DNA from: Patescibacteria group bacterium UBA6130
GTDB lineage: Bacteria; Patescibacteriota; Microgenomatia; UBA12405; UBA6130
Reading direction: 5' to 3'
NCBI GenBank assembly: GCA_002428285.1
Contig: DIVO01000068.1
Span: 1 to 16,552 of the forward strand
Length of the DNA stretch: 16,552 nt
The position numbers and the translations under genes were made by a program. The notes under the pieces were generated by a model. That model was not told the origin of the DNA and searched no databases. It saw nothing but the letters and a program-made list of their open reading frames with translations. Positions 1-5,520 of the stretch are shown piece after piece. Each line of letters begins with the position of its first letter. Positions within the stretch are counted from its first letter, which is position 1.

Positions 1-323
1 AATTTAATTGTTAAAAAATCAAGTTTATCTTTAATAAAAGAGAAAAGAATTGTCGTCTCATCGTAGCATGGAAAAATATAATCCAAACCATAAATTTTCT
101 TGATATCAATCAGTTTTTTAATTAACCCGTCAAAATTTAGGGTTCGCAACTCGTCCCAACAAAAAACTTTCTTGAAAAGATCAGAATTTTGGGAAACAAA
201 AGGAGTATCGTCTACCCCAATAATTTCAAAACCAGCCTCTTTCAAACACCTAGCAACCCCTAAATCCGCTTGAGGACTATCGACAACTTTTAAATCAGTA
301 ACTAAGGCTATTTTTTTACTCAT
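1..323 (-). CDS. ATP-grasp-like ligase, N-terminal part (runs off the window)
   Basis: This reading frame starts with ATG at 323 and stays open for 107 codons to the window edge, so only the N-terminus is visible. Residues 4-40 look like the Rossmann-type pre-ATP-grasp fold: a first beta strand (IALVTDL), a helix (LGVARCLKEAG) and a second strand ending in an acidic residue (FEIIGVDD). A later strand at about 80-89 (GLDYIFPCYDE) resembles the site where CarB/PylC-like ATP-grasp proteins read 'id.iip..e.'. The ATP-binding core would lie outside the window and cannot be confirmed. Family members join a carboxylate to an amine or thiol using ATP. The start overlaps the decarboxylase stop by 8 bases (ATGAGTAA), which indicates translational coupling and a shared pathway. 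Other Rossmann-fold proteins remain possible. Confidence 0.55.
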   Translation of the reverse strand, partial: MSKKIALVTDLKVVDSPQADLGVARCLKEAGFEIIGVDDTPFVSQNSDLFKKVFCWDELRTLNFDGLIKKLIDIKKIYGLDYIFPCYDETTILFSFIKDKLDFLTIK

Positions 324-1377
324 ATGTTTTTATTTCTGGAATTGTAGTAATAAAATCGGCCGCTTGGCTATGAGAATAAGCTCCAATGTTATGGATAACA
401 ACTTCATCTCCAACTTCTGGATTTTGCTCTATCATTACTGAGTCGCTGATTTTATCAATCTGCATACAAGAATTTCCACATATTTCTATTTCTGTAGGTT
501 GTTTCTGGCGTCTGTTTTTAGATTTATATTCCACCCAGAATTTCTTCTCAAAAAAACATTGAAAATGCATAATGTTGGCATCAATATTTACCTGAAATTT
601 ATTCTCTTTAGTTTTCTTTAAAGAAATTACTTTTGCTTCTAGATTTACTGCATCGGCAACAATATTTCTACCCGCCTCGCTAATAATTTTTACTTGAGGA
701 AATAATCCAGAAATAAGATTTGGTAATTTTTGATAGATTTCAGGTCCATAAACAAACTCGTTAGCGGCTGGAAGACCACCTCCTATGTCCAGAAATTCTA
801 TCTTCGTTCCAGACTTATCCAAAAATTCCTTTATTTTAGAAAGCAATAACTGATAATTTGAAATTTTAAAATTATTGGTTGAAAAGTGAAAATGAAACCC
901 TGATAACTTTTTTATCGAATTTACTTTTTTAATGATTTCCCAAAGATATTTATCTGAAATATCGTACCCAAACCGATTCCAAACGCCATCAGTGTTTAAG
1001 TAAACTCTTAGTCCAATTTTTAATTTATTCAGTAATTTCGAATCAATCTTTTTTAGAATTTCAAAATCTGTATCGTTATCGATATTAAAATATAGCAAAT
1101 CTACTTTTTCTAAAATATCTCTGATTAAATCATTTCCCTTCCCAGGTCCATTTAATACCACTTCTCTGGAATTAAATACTTTCACCTTTTTCCACTCCAA
1201 ATCAGAAAGGATCTCGAACTCACAATTAGACTCTTTAACCGCTGTCAAAATAGGATAGCAAGAATTCGTTTTAACAGAATAAAATAGTTGAAAATCCAAG
1301 TTTTTAGATTCAAATGCCCTCTTTAGTTTTTCTATGTTATTTTTAATTTTATCTTTATAAACTGCGTAATAAGCCAT
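316..1377 (-). CDS. Fold-type III PLP-dependent amino acid decarboxylase (DapDC/ODC/BtrK-like)
   Basis: A 353-residue alanine-racemase-fold decarboxylase. The PLP lysine is K36 in FYSVKTNS. The other family landmarks follow in order: GFHFHFSTN at 160-168 (family GfHfHiGS), the phosphate-binding glycine loop DIGGG at 197-201, EAGR at 234-237 (family EPGR), a C-terminal Cys/Asp pair (C304, D308) and GAY at 332-334, which completes the active site across the dimer. It is shorter than typical meso-diaminopimelate decarboxylases (about 420 residues), and no neighbouring lysine-pathway gene is visible. It lies 1 base after the nitrilase gene and overlaps the ATP-grasp-like gene by 8 bases. The substrate is unknown: diaminopimelate, ornithine/arginine or a carrier-bound amino acid (as for BtrK in butirosin synthesis) are all possible. 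The family call is firm; the substrate is open. Confidence 0.85.
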   Translation of the reverse strand: MAYYAVYKDKIKNNIEKLKRAFESKNLDFQLFYSVKTNSCYPILTAVKESNCEFEILSDLEWKKVKVFNSREVVLNGPGKGNDLIRDILEKVDLLYFNIDNDTDFEILKKIDSKLLNKLKIGLRVYLNTDGVWNRFGYDISDKYLWEIIKKVNSIKKLSGFHFHFSTNNFKISNYQLLLSKIKEFLDKSGTKIEFLDIGGGLPAANEFVYGPEIYQKLPNLISGLFPQVKIISEAGRNIVADAVNLEAKVISLKKTKENKFQVNIDANIMHFQCFFEKKFWVEYKSKNRRQKQPTEIEICGNSCMQIDKISDSVMIEQNPEVGDEVVIHNIGAYSHSQAADFITTIPEIKTYE

Positions 1378-1378
1378 A

Positions 1379-2230
1379 TTAGATTACTCTCTTGGTTTTG
1401 TAATAAAAATAATCCCTGTCGGTCGCATAATATTCTCTGTATTGGTTAAGTGGATCTGGATCAAATTTAACAATGTGTAAAGTATTTGGGTCTTTATTGT
1501 TGGTTTTGTGAATTATCCCAAGAGGCGGGTTGATAAAATATGAACCGCCCATCATTCGATCTGAATAAAAACTTGATTTATATTTCCCTACAGAATTAAC
1601 AAAAAGCAGGGCAAATGAATTCTCATAAGCCCTGGCTATCCCTAAAGCTGTATAATATTTCTTCTCTAGAGAAAACGAGTATTTAGCTTGAAGTGCATTG
1701 CCAGCAATTCCCCAAAAAGAAGGTATAACAACCAAGTCTATTTTCTTGGCATACTTTCTGAATACTTCAGGAAGTATTAAATCCCAGCAAATCGCCAAAC
1801 CGATTTTTATCCTTCCTATTTTAAAGACTGCTATTTTATCATTTGACTCACAAATGTAGTTCTCATTATAGATAAGGGCTTTCTTACTATACTGAGCTAA
1901 TACTTCTCCATTTTTAATTACAATACTTGTATTTGAATATTTACCCCTTTGCTTCAAAAGAAACGAACCCATAATAAAAGTTGTCTTAGAAGAAATTTTT
2001 GAAATCTCTTTTAGAGAGACAATAATTTCATTTGATGAGATTTCTTTCTCATAGTCTTTTATCAGATCTAGCTTCAAAGGTCCCGATAGAAAATATTCAG
2101 GAAAAACAACCAAATCCAGTTTTTTAAGACCTTCCCTATTTTTTTTAAGAAGATTTTTAACTTCCTCTAGATTTTTGTGAACCTTGAGGCACTCTGGCAA
2201 GAATTGAAAATATCCAATATTAGTAATCAT
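1379..2230 (-). CDS. Nitrilase-superfamily (carbon-nitrogen) amidohydrolase
   Basis: A 283-residue single-domain nitrilase-family protein. The Glu-Lys-Cys catalytic triad is visible: E45 in VVFPEYF, K116 in YSKKAL and C148 in LAICWDLILPE, with the usual spacing. These enzymes hydrolyse amides, carbamoyl groups or glutamine and release ammonia in the cytoplasm. The gene starts 14 bases after the NAD-synthase-like gene and ends 1 base before the decarboxylase gene. In glutamine-dependent NAD synthetases a nitrilase domain is fused in front of the synthetase and supplies ammonia, so a split glutaminase/synthetase pair is one reading. The ICWD context around the cysteine looks more like stand-alone amidases or N-carbamoyl-putrescine amidohydrolase than like the CED motif of fused NAD synthetases. 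Family certain, substrate unknown. Confidence 0.87.
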   Translation of the reverse strand: MITNIGYFQFLPECLKVHKNLEEVKNLLKKNREGLKKLDLVVFPEYFLSGPLKLDLIKDYEKEISSNEIIVSLKEISKISSKTTFIMGSFLLKQRGKYSNTSIVIKNGEVLAQYSKKALIYNENYICESNDKIAVFKIGRIKIGLAICWDLILPEVFRKYAKKIDLVVIPSFWGIAGNALQAKYSFSLEKKYYTALGIARAYENSFALLFVNSVGKYKSSFYSDRMMGGSYFINPPLGIIHKTNNKDPNTLHIVKFDPDPLNQYREYYATDRDYFYYKTKRVI

Positions 2231-2244
2231 TTTAAAAATAAATT

Positions 2245-3270
2245 TTACCCAAACAGGTTATTAAAATATTTGTCTCTATCAAATTTAACATCAGGCTTGA
2301 CCTTTATTTTATATCCTCTCCCAACCACAAAGGCGGGAGGGTATTTTCTGCCTTTCTCGCCCTCAATTCTTAATTCTTTGATTCGCTGAAGCCATTCAAC
2401 ATCATGTCCCAATTCTCTTGCTACTTTCTCTGGGCTTTTCTTTTGCCAGTTCATCCGTCGTAAGATGGGGTCCAAAACATAACAACTTGCTCCATACAGT
2501 TGCTCATCATAAATTCCTAATTCGCTAATTGCTGGACGCCTATCTCTTATATAATCTGGAACTCCTAATATTTCTGTAATTTTGTAGACTTCTGATTTAT
2601 AAAAATCTATGAATGGTTGAAAATGACCCGCTGGGCCACCAACACTAAAAGCGGCTAAAATAAATTCTGTTCCGTTTGTTGTACCTGCGCAAACGGCGTT
2701 ATTACTATCTGCTGCCTGGTATAACAAGGTAGCTCTTAATCTGGGCAATACACCGCTTAGCTCCCAAGGTTGAGAATTGGGAAAAACTTCATAAACAGCA
2801 TTTATTAAGGGGCTTATGTCAACATATTCATAATCAATACCCATTTCTCTTGCGGATTGAATAGCAAACGTTACATCTTGATACTCAACATTGTTCATAT
2901 CCCCTTGTTGCCCTTCGGGGGCTCTACCCATAATTAATCCTCTAACAAAATGTCTTGTTCCTGAAAGAGCTTCTTTACATAAAGCAGCAGTAGCGGTTGA
3001 GTCAATTCCACCAGATAATCCGATTACAACCCCATCCAATTCAGGCTTCGAATATCCAGATATTTCTTGGAGCGTTTTTCTAACATAGCCTTTAAGACTG
3101 TCTATAACTGGTTCCGGAATCCTTATTCGCTCTGGTCTAATTCTAGCTTCATAATTAACTTGTCCTGGTTCTGGAACGGGAAACCAAAACTTTACGTCAG
3201 GAGAAATTAGGGGCAATTCTCCTTGAGGACTAAAATCTTGTCTATAATTTTCATTTTCTATTCTGCTCAT
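2245..3270 (-). CDS. NAD-synthase-like ATP pyrophosphatase / amide ligase
   Basis: A 341-residue member of the NadE/PP-loop family. The PP-loop SGGIDS is at 86-91. The family's ammonia/ATP-site segment appears as AGTTNGTEF at 195-203, and there is a conserved YKSEVY helix start near 224-229 and a DE/Y/LD cluster at 255-267. Such enzymes adenylate a carboxylate and replace AMP with ammonia; NadE does this to nicotinate adenine dinucleotide. Differences from ordinary ammonia-dependent NadE (about 250-275 residues) are an added N-terminal stretch of roughly 50 residues, a C-terminal extension, and GGPAGHFQP at 211-219, where the family usually has an aspartate in a GDG..D..P motif. It is the first gene of a minus-strand operon with an amidase, a decarboxylase and an ATP-grasp-like protein. 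It may be the cell's NadE or a relative amidating another acid. Confidence 0.8.
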   Translation of the reverse strand: MSRIENENYRQDFSPQGELPLISPDVKFWFPVPEPGQVNYEARIRPERIRIPEPVIDSLKGYVRKTLQEISGYSKPELDGVVIGLSGGIDSTATAALCKEALSGTRHFVRGLIMGRAPEGQQGDMNNVEYQDVTFAIQSAREMGIDYEYVDISPLINAVYEVFPNSQPWELSGVLPRLRATLLYQAADSNNAVCAGTTNGTEFILAAFSVGGPAGHFQPFIDFYKSEVYKITEILGVPDYIRDRRPAISELGIYDEQLYGASCYVLDPILRRMNWQKKSPEKVARELGHDVEWLQRIKELRIEGEKGRKYPPAFVVGRGYKIKVKPDVKFDRDKYFNNLFG

Positions 3271-3276
3271 ACTTTA

Positions 3277-3306
3277 TTTTTAAAAACTAAAAACTTCTCA
3301 GGTCAA
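3277..3306 (-). promoter_or_regulatory. Predicted leaderless promoter of the NAD-synthase-like operon
   Basis: On the minus strand TTGACC (3301-3306) is followed after 18 bases by TAAAAA (3277-3282). Seven bases beyond the -10 box lies the A of the start codon at 3270, so the transcript would begin on the ATG. No Shine-Dalgarno sequence is visible. A second, consensus TATAAT exists farther upstream at 3338-3343 (minus) but lacks a good -35 box. Confidence 0.45.
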
Positions 3307-3422
3307 AGGCTAAACAACTATATAACAATGTATCGGTATTATAATAGCACAGAACAGGCCAAAATTCGTAAAAAGAGTCATGAGTTTTTTACTAAAGCGA
3401 GAGAATGATTTAATTGGGAGTT

Positions 3423-3458
3423 TGTGTCGGCGCATGGGCAGGATGGAGCAACGACACA
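3423..3458 (+). repeat. Inverted repeat with 7-bp perfect stem
   Basis: TGTGTCG at 3423-3429 pairs with CGACACA at 3452-3458 around a 22-base purine-rich loop, followed by a pyrimidine-rich run (CTTCCTTTTTCC). It could be a weak terminator, a recombinase binding site or part of a structured RNA; nothing else identifies it. Confidence 0.35.
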
Positions 3459-3508
3459 TCTTCCTTTTTCCGCTTTTTCGTTTTTCAAAAGGCTCGAAAA
3501 ATTTTGCT

Positions 3509-3549
3509 GGAGGCGAACCCCGCGAAGCGGGGCGAGCAATGCGGAGGCG
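3509..3549 (+). repeat. GC-rich hairpin flanked by GGAGGCG direct repeats
   Basis: CCCCGC (3518-3523) and GCGGGG (3527-3532) form a perfect 6-bp stem with a GAA loop. The heptamer GGAGGCG occurs on either side at 3509-3515 and 3543-3549. It lies 14 bases ahead of the recombinase start codon. The composition stands out from the AT-rich surroundings, so it may be an attachment or binding site of the element that carried the recombinase, or a translational control hairpin. Confidence 0.45.
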
Positions 3550-3563
3550 GCTATTAAAGTATT

Positions 3564-3887
3564 ATGAGTACGACAAACAATTTCTCACAAAAATTCTTTC
3601 TCTATGCCCGCAAATCTACAGATAAGGCGGATAGACAAGTTTTATCAATCGAAACGCAACTAACCGAAGTTAGGGAATATGCCCAAAAGGAAGGTTTAAC
3701 TATCGTTAAGGAATTTATCGAGACGAAATCAGCCAAACAACCAGGTCGAGAGGTTTTTGAGGAAATGTTAGCGGGCATAGAGAATGGAGAGGCAAACGGA
3801 ATTTTAGCGTGGCATCCGGACAGACTTGCCCAAAATGCTGTTGACGCAGGGAAAATTATTCTCCTTCTTGATAGAGGATTTCTCAAT
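3564..3887 (+). pseudogene. Serine recombinase, N-terminal catalytic fragment only
   Basis: The 108 visible residues are the front of a large serine recombinase (resolvase/invertase catalytic domain). The nucleophile region is LYARKSTD (13-20) with S18 as the likely catalytic serine, and the later catalytic-domain signature is AWHPDRLAQN (82-91). A complete CPR recombinase of this type has roughly 400-550 residues including recombinase and zinc-ribbon domains; all of that is missing. Family resemblance ends around LLDRG (101-105), and from 3888 the frame simply reads antisense through tRNA-Gly and tRNA-Phe, so the longer open frame to 4130 is not a real protein. The break coincides with the CCA end of tRNA-Gly, suggesting an insertion or deletion at that site. 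It cannot recombine DNA alone. LAQN replaces the more usual LARN. Confidence 0.75.
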
Positions 3888-3963
3888 TGGAGCGAGAGAC
3901 GGGGATCGAACCCGCGACCTTCTCCTTGGAAGGGAGATGCTCTACCAGCTGAGCTACTCTCGC
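3888..3963 (-). tRNA. tRNA-Gly (anticodon TCC), CCA encoded
   Basis: The 76-base gene folds as a full cloverleaf. The acceptor stem is GCGAGAG/CTCTCGC, the D arm GCTC/GAGC and the anticodon stem TCTCC/GGAGA, with loop CTTCCAA giving anticodon TCC. The T loop is TTCGATC. The genome encodes discriminator T and the terminal CCA (3888-3890). It is the last of three tRNAs on the minus strand, and the recombinase fragment abuts its 3' end. Confidence 0.96.
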
Positions 3964-3985
3964 AAATAGTTTTTAATTGTGAATG

Positions 3986-4058
3986 TGCCGAGGGTCAGAG
4001 TCGAACTGACATCCCAGGTTTTTCAGACCCGTGCCGTAACCACCTTGGCTACCTCGGC
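3986..4058 (-). tRNA. tRNA-Phe (anticodon GAA), CCA not encoded
   Basis: A 73-base cloverleaf with acceptor stem GCCGAGG/CCTCGGC, anticodon stem CGGGT/ACCTG around loop CTGAAAA (anticodon GAA), and T arm GTCAG/CTGAC with TTCGACT. The discriminator is A and the next bases are CAT, so CCA must be added after transcription. It lies between tRNA-Val and tRNA-Gly. Confidence 0.95.
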
Positions 4059-4103
4059 AAACTTCCAAGCGTTCCTAAACTTTCTTATTACCCCGGTACG
4101 CTG

Positions 4104-4177
4104 TGGGCGGTAGAGGACTTGAACCTCTGACCTTTCGCACGTCAAGCGAATGCTCTAGCCAACTGAGCTAACCGCCC
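4104..4177 (-). tRNA. tRNA-Val (anticodon GAC), CCA not encoded
   Basis: A 74-base cloverleaf with acceptor stem GGGCGGT/ACCGCCC, anticodon stem TTCGC/GCGAA with loop TTGACGT (anticodon GAC), and T loop TTCAAGT. The discriminator A is followed by CAG, not CCA. It is the first gene of the minus-strand tRNA operon. Confidence 0.95.
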
Positions 4178-4188
4178 AAAGTCATGAT

Positions 4189-4217
4189 ATTATATCTGTC
4201 TTTCAAGGTGAAAACAA
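4189..4217 (-). promoter_or_regulatory. Promoter of the tRNA Val-Phe-Gly operon
   Basis: Minus strand TTGTTT (4212-4217), a 17-base spacer and a perfect TATAAT (4189-4194). The predicted start at about 4182 is 5 bases before tRNA-Val, as expected for a tRNA transcript with a short 5' leader. Confidence 0.65.
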
Positions 4218-4244
4218 GCTTGCTTATTTAAAAAGATGCATAAT

Positions 4245-5414
4245 CTATTTTTCTAAATAAATTTCGTCTTCATCCTCAATTTCATACCTTAGATTGATTT
4301 TCTGACCTGGAAACTTTGCCTTTTTGCCCCAAACATATCCAAATTGAGCTTCCCACTCGCCAGGGAGTGTGTTTACTAGATTTTTTAATGTATTGCCTTT
4401 CTTCATAATCAACGGCTCTGCATAGTCTGGCTGAGACTGCTTGGTTTCTTTCATATAAACTCTGATAAACTGCAGTTTCTGCCAAATCATCTTTTTTAGT
4501 TTTGATATATTTTCTCCATCTTTGGCACTAACAACAACAAAATTATCTTTAAACTTTTTCTCAATCTTTTCTTTGTCCTCCCTTGTTAATTCATCTGCCT
4601 TATTAATAACAAAAAGAGAATTAATATAAGACCTATTTCCGGATAGAGCATCAATTACATCTTCAATATTCTCAACTTTTTCCCCAATGAAGATTCTGGC
4701 GTTCTTTAGACCAAAGTCATTGGCTATTTTAATAATTAACTCTTTGTCAAAACTACCAAAAGGATCAATCACATCAATGCTTCCTCTCATGGTTTTAATA
4801 ATCTGGATTTTTTTTGGCTTTGTATTAAGCCTTATTCCCACTTCATAAAGCTGATCCACCACTTTATCCGCCCAATTAAGCCTCCTCTTATCAACCACAA
4901 TTAAAATTAAGTCTGCAGTCCTTGCCGTTGACAATATCTGTTTGCCTCCGCCTTTACCCTCAAACGCCAACTCGATTATCCCTGGCACATCAAGTATTTG
5001 AATTTTTGCCCCCCTGTAAGACATCATTCCCGGAATAACATGAAGGGTAGTAAAATCATATGCTCCAACCTTTGAATTGGCATTGCTCACAGCGTTTAAA
5101 AGACTGGATTTCCCTACAGAAGGGGGACCAAAAAGCAAACAGGTTGCATCTCCACTTTTTTTAACCATGAAACCCAAACCTCCGCCTCCGGTTCCTTTAC
5201 CTCCAGGAGAAATCTGCTGATCCCTTAATCTTGCCAGCTTGCTTTTAAGCATACCAATGTGATGCTCGGTGCCCTTGTGATAAGGAGTTTCTCTGATCTC
5301 CTTCTCAATAGCTTCGATTTGATCCTTAATTCGCGACCTTAATAACAATCTAGGATTTTTCGATGATGAATCGGCAATAACTTTTTGAGATGGTGTTATT
5401 TTACGTCTAGGCAC
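4245..5414 (-). CDS. DRG/Rbg-family (OBG-type) GTPase with C-terminal TGS domain
   Basis: A 389-residue TRAFAC GTPase of the developmentally-regulated-GTP-binding (DRG) type. Residues 33-65 are the DRG N-terminal helix pair with the signature HKGTEHHIGMLKSKLA (46-61). A glycine-rich loop follows (71-81). The G motifs are G1 GPPSVGKSS (96-104), G2 FTT (121-123), G3 DVPG (142-145), G4 NKAD (271-274) and G5 SAK (296-298). The insert at about 175-265 matches the DRG-specific domain position. The last 75 residues form a TGS domain, including YVWGKKAKFPGQ (360-371). DRGs bind ribosomes with partner proteins and are nearly universal in archaea and eukaryotes but uncommon in bacteria. The start codon is GTG at 5414-5412. 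It is separate from bacterial ObgE, which has a glycine-rich Obg fold instead. Confidence 0.88.
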   Translation of the reverse strand: MPRRKITPSQKVIADSSSKNPRLLLRSRIKDQIEAIEKEIRETPYHKGTEHHIGMLKSKLARLRDQQISPGGKGTGGGGLGFMVKKSGDATCLLFGPPSVGKSSLLNAVSNANSKVGAYDFTTLHVIPGMMSYRGAKIQILDVPGIIELAFEGKGGGKQILSTARTADLILIVVDKRRLNWADKVVDQLYEVGIRLNTKPKKIQIIKTMRGSIDVIDPFGSFDKELIIKIANDFGLKNARIFIGEKVENIEDVIDALSGNRSYINSLFVINKADELTREDKEKIEKKFKDNFVVVSAKDGENISKLKKMIWQKLQFIRVYMKETKQSQPDYAEPLIMKKGNTLKNLVNTLPGEWEAQFGYVWGKKAKFPGQKINLRYEIEDEDEIYLEK

Positions 5415-5425
5415 AGCTTGGTATG

Positions 5426-5448
5426 ACCAAATCTACCAAAAATTTGGT
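5426..5448. promoter_or_regulatory. Possible operator: ACCAAA half-sites between divergent genes
   Basis: In the 106-base gap between the GTPase and glycosidase genes, ACCAAAT (5426-5432) is followed by ACCAAA (5435-5440) and its inverted copy TTTGGT (5443-5448). Such half-sites could bind a regulator serving both genes, but the DNA is AT-rich and chance is possible. Confidence 0.25.
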
Positions 5449-5477
5449 TGTTTTATGTTCAATCTATCCTGCAAAAA

Positions 5478-5506
5478 TTGCGGGTCATATTGAACTATCA
5501 TATAAT
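5478..5506 (+). promoter_or_regulatory. Promoter of the glycoside hydrolase gene
   Basis: TTGCGG (5478-5483), a 17-base spacer and a perfect TATAAT (5501-5506). The predicted start near 5513 leaves an 8-base leader without a Shine-Dalgarno sequence before the ATG at 5521. Confidence 0.55.
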
Positions 5507-5520
5507 TAAACAAGTATTCC

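Larger units (their letters stand above)
3271..3563. other. Gene-poor stretch with hairpins before the recombinase remnant
   Basis: No convincing gene lies here. The stretch holds the operon promoter (3277-3306), a near-palindromic TATTATAATA at 3337-3346 that gives a TATAAT box on both strands, a long hairpin at 3423-3458 and a GC-rich hairpin bounded by short direct repeats at 3509-3549. The last 60 bases are much richer in G+C than the surroundings. It may be the upstream part of a decayed mobile element whose recombinase remnant follows. Confidence 0.4.

Noticed and set aside
316..2230. Simple polyamine pathway (arginine decarboxylase plus N-carbamoylputrescine amidase)
   Set aside because: Not excluded, but the decarboxylase is much shorter than biosynthetic arginine decarboxylase, no agmatine deiminase is present, and it does not explain the NadE-like and ATP-grasp-like genes.
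3380..3625. 81-residue plus-strand open frame
   Set aside because: No family resemblance or coding pattern; it crosses the GC-rich hairpin and overlaps the recombinase start in another frame.
3888..4130. Continuation of the recombinase reading frame
   Set aside because: From 3888 the frame reads antisense through tRNA-Gly and tRNA-Phe; the translated residues are not recombinase-like.
4245..5414. Archaeal origin of the whole window because of the DRG GTPase
   Set aside because: IF-3, L35, L20, trigger factor and the bacterial gene order thrS-infC-rpmI-rplT-pheST show a bacterial genome.
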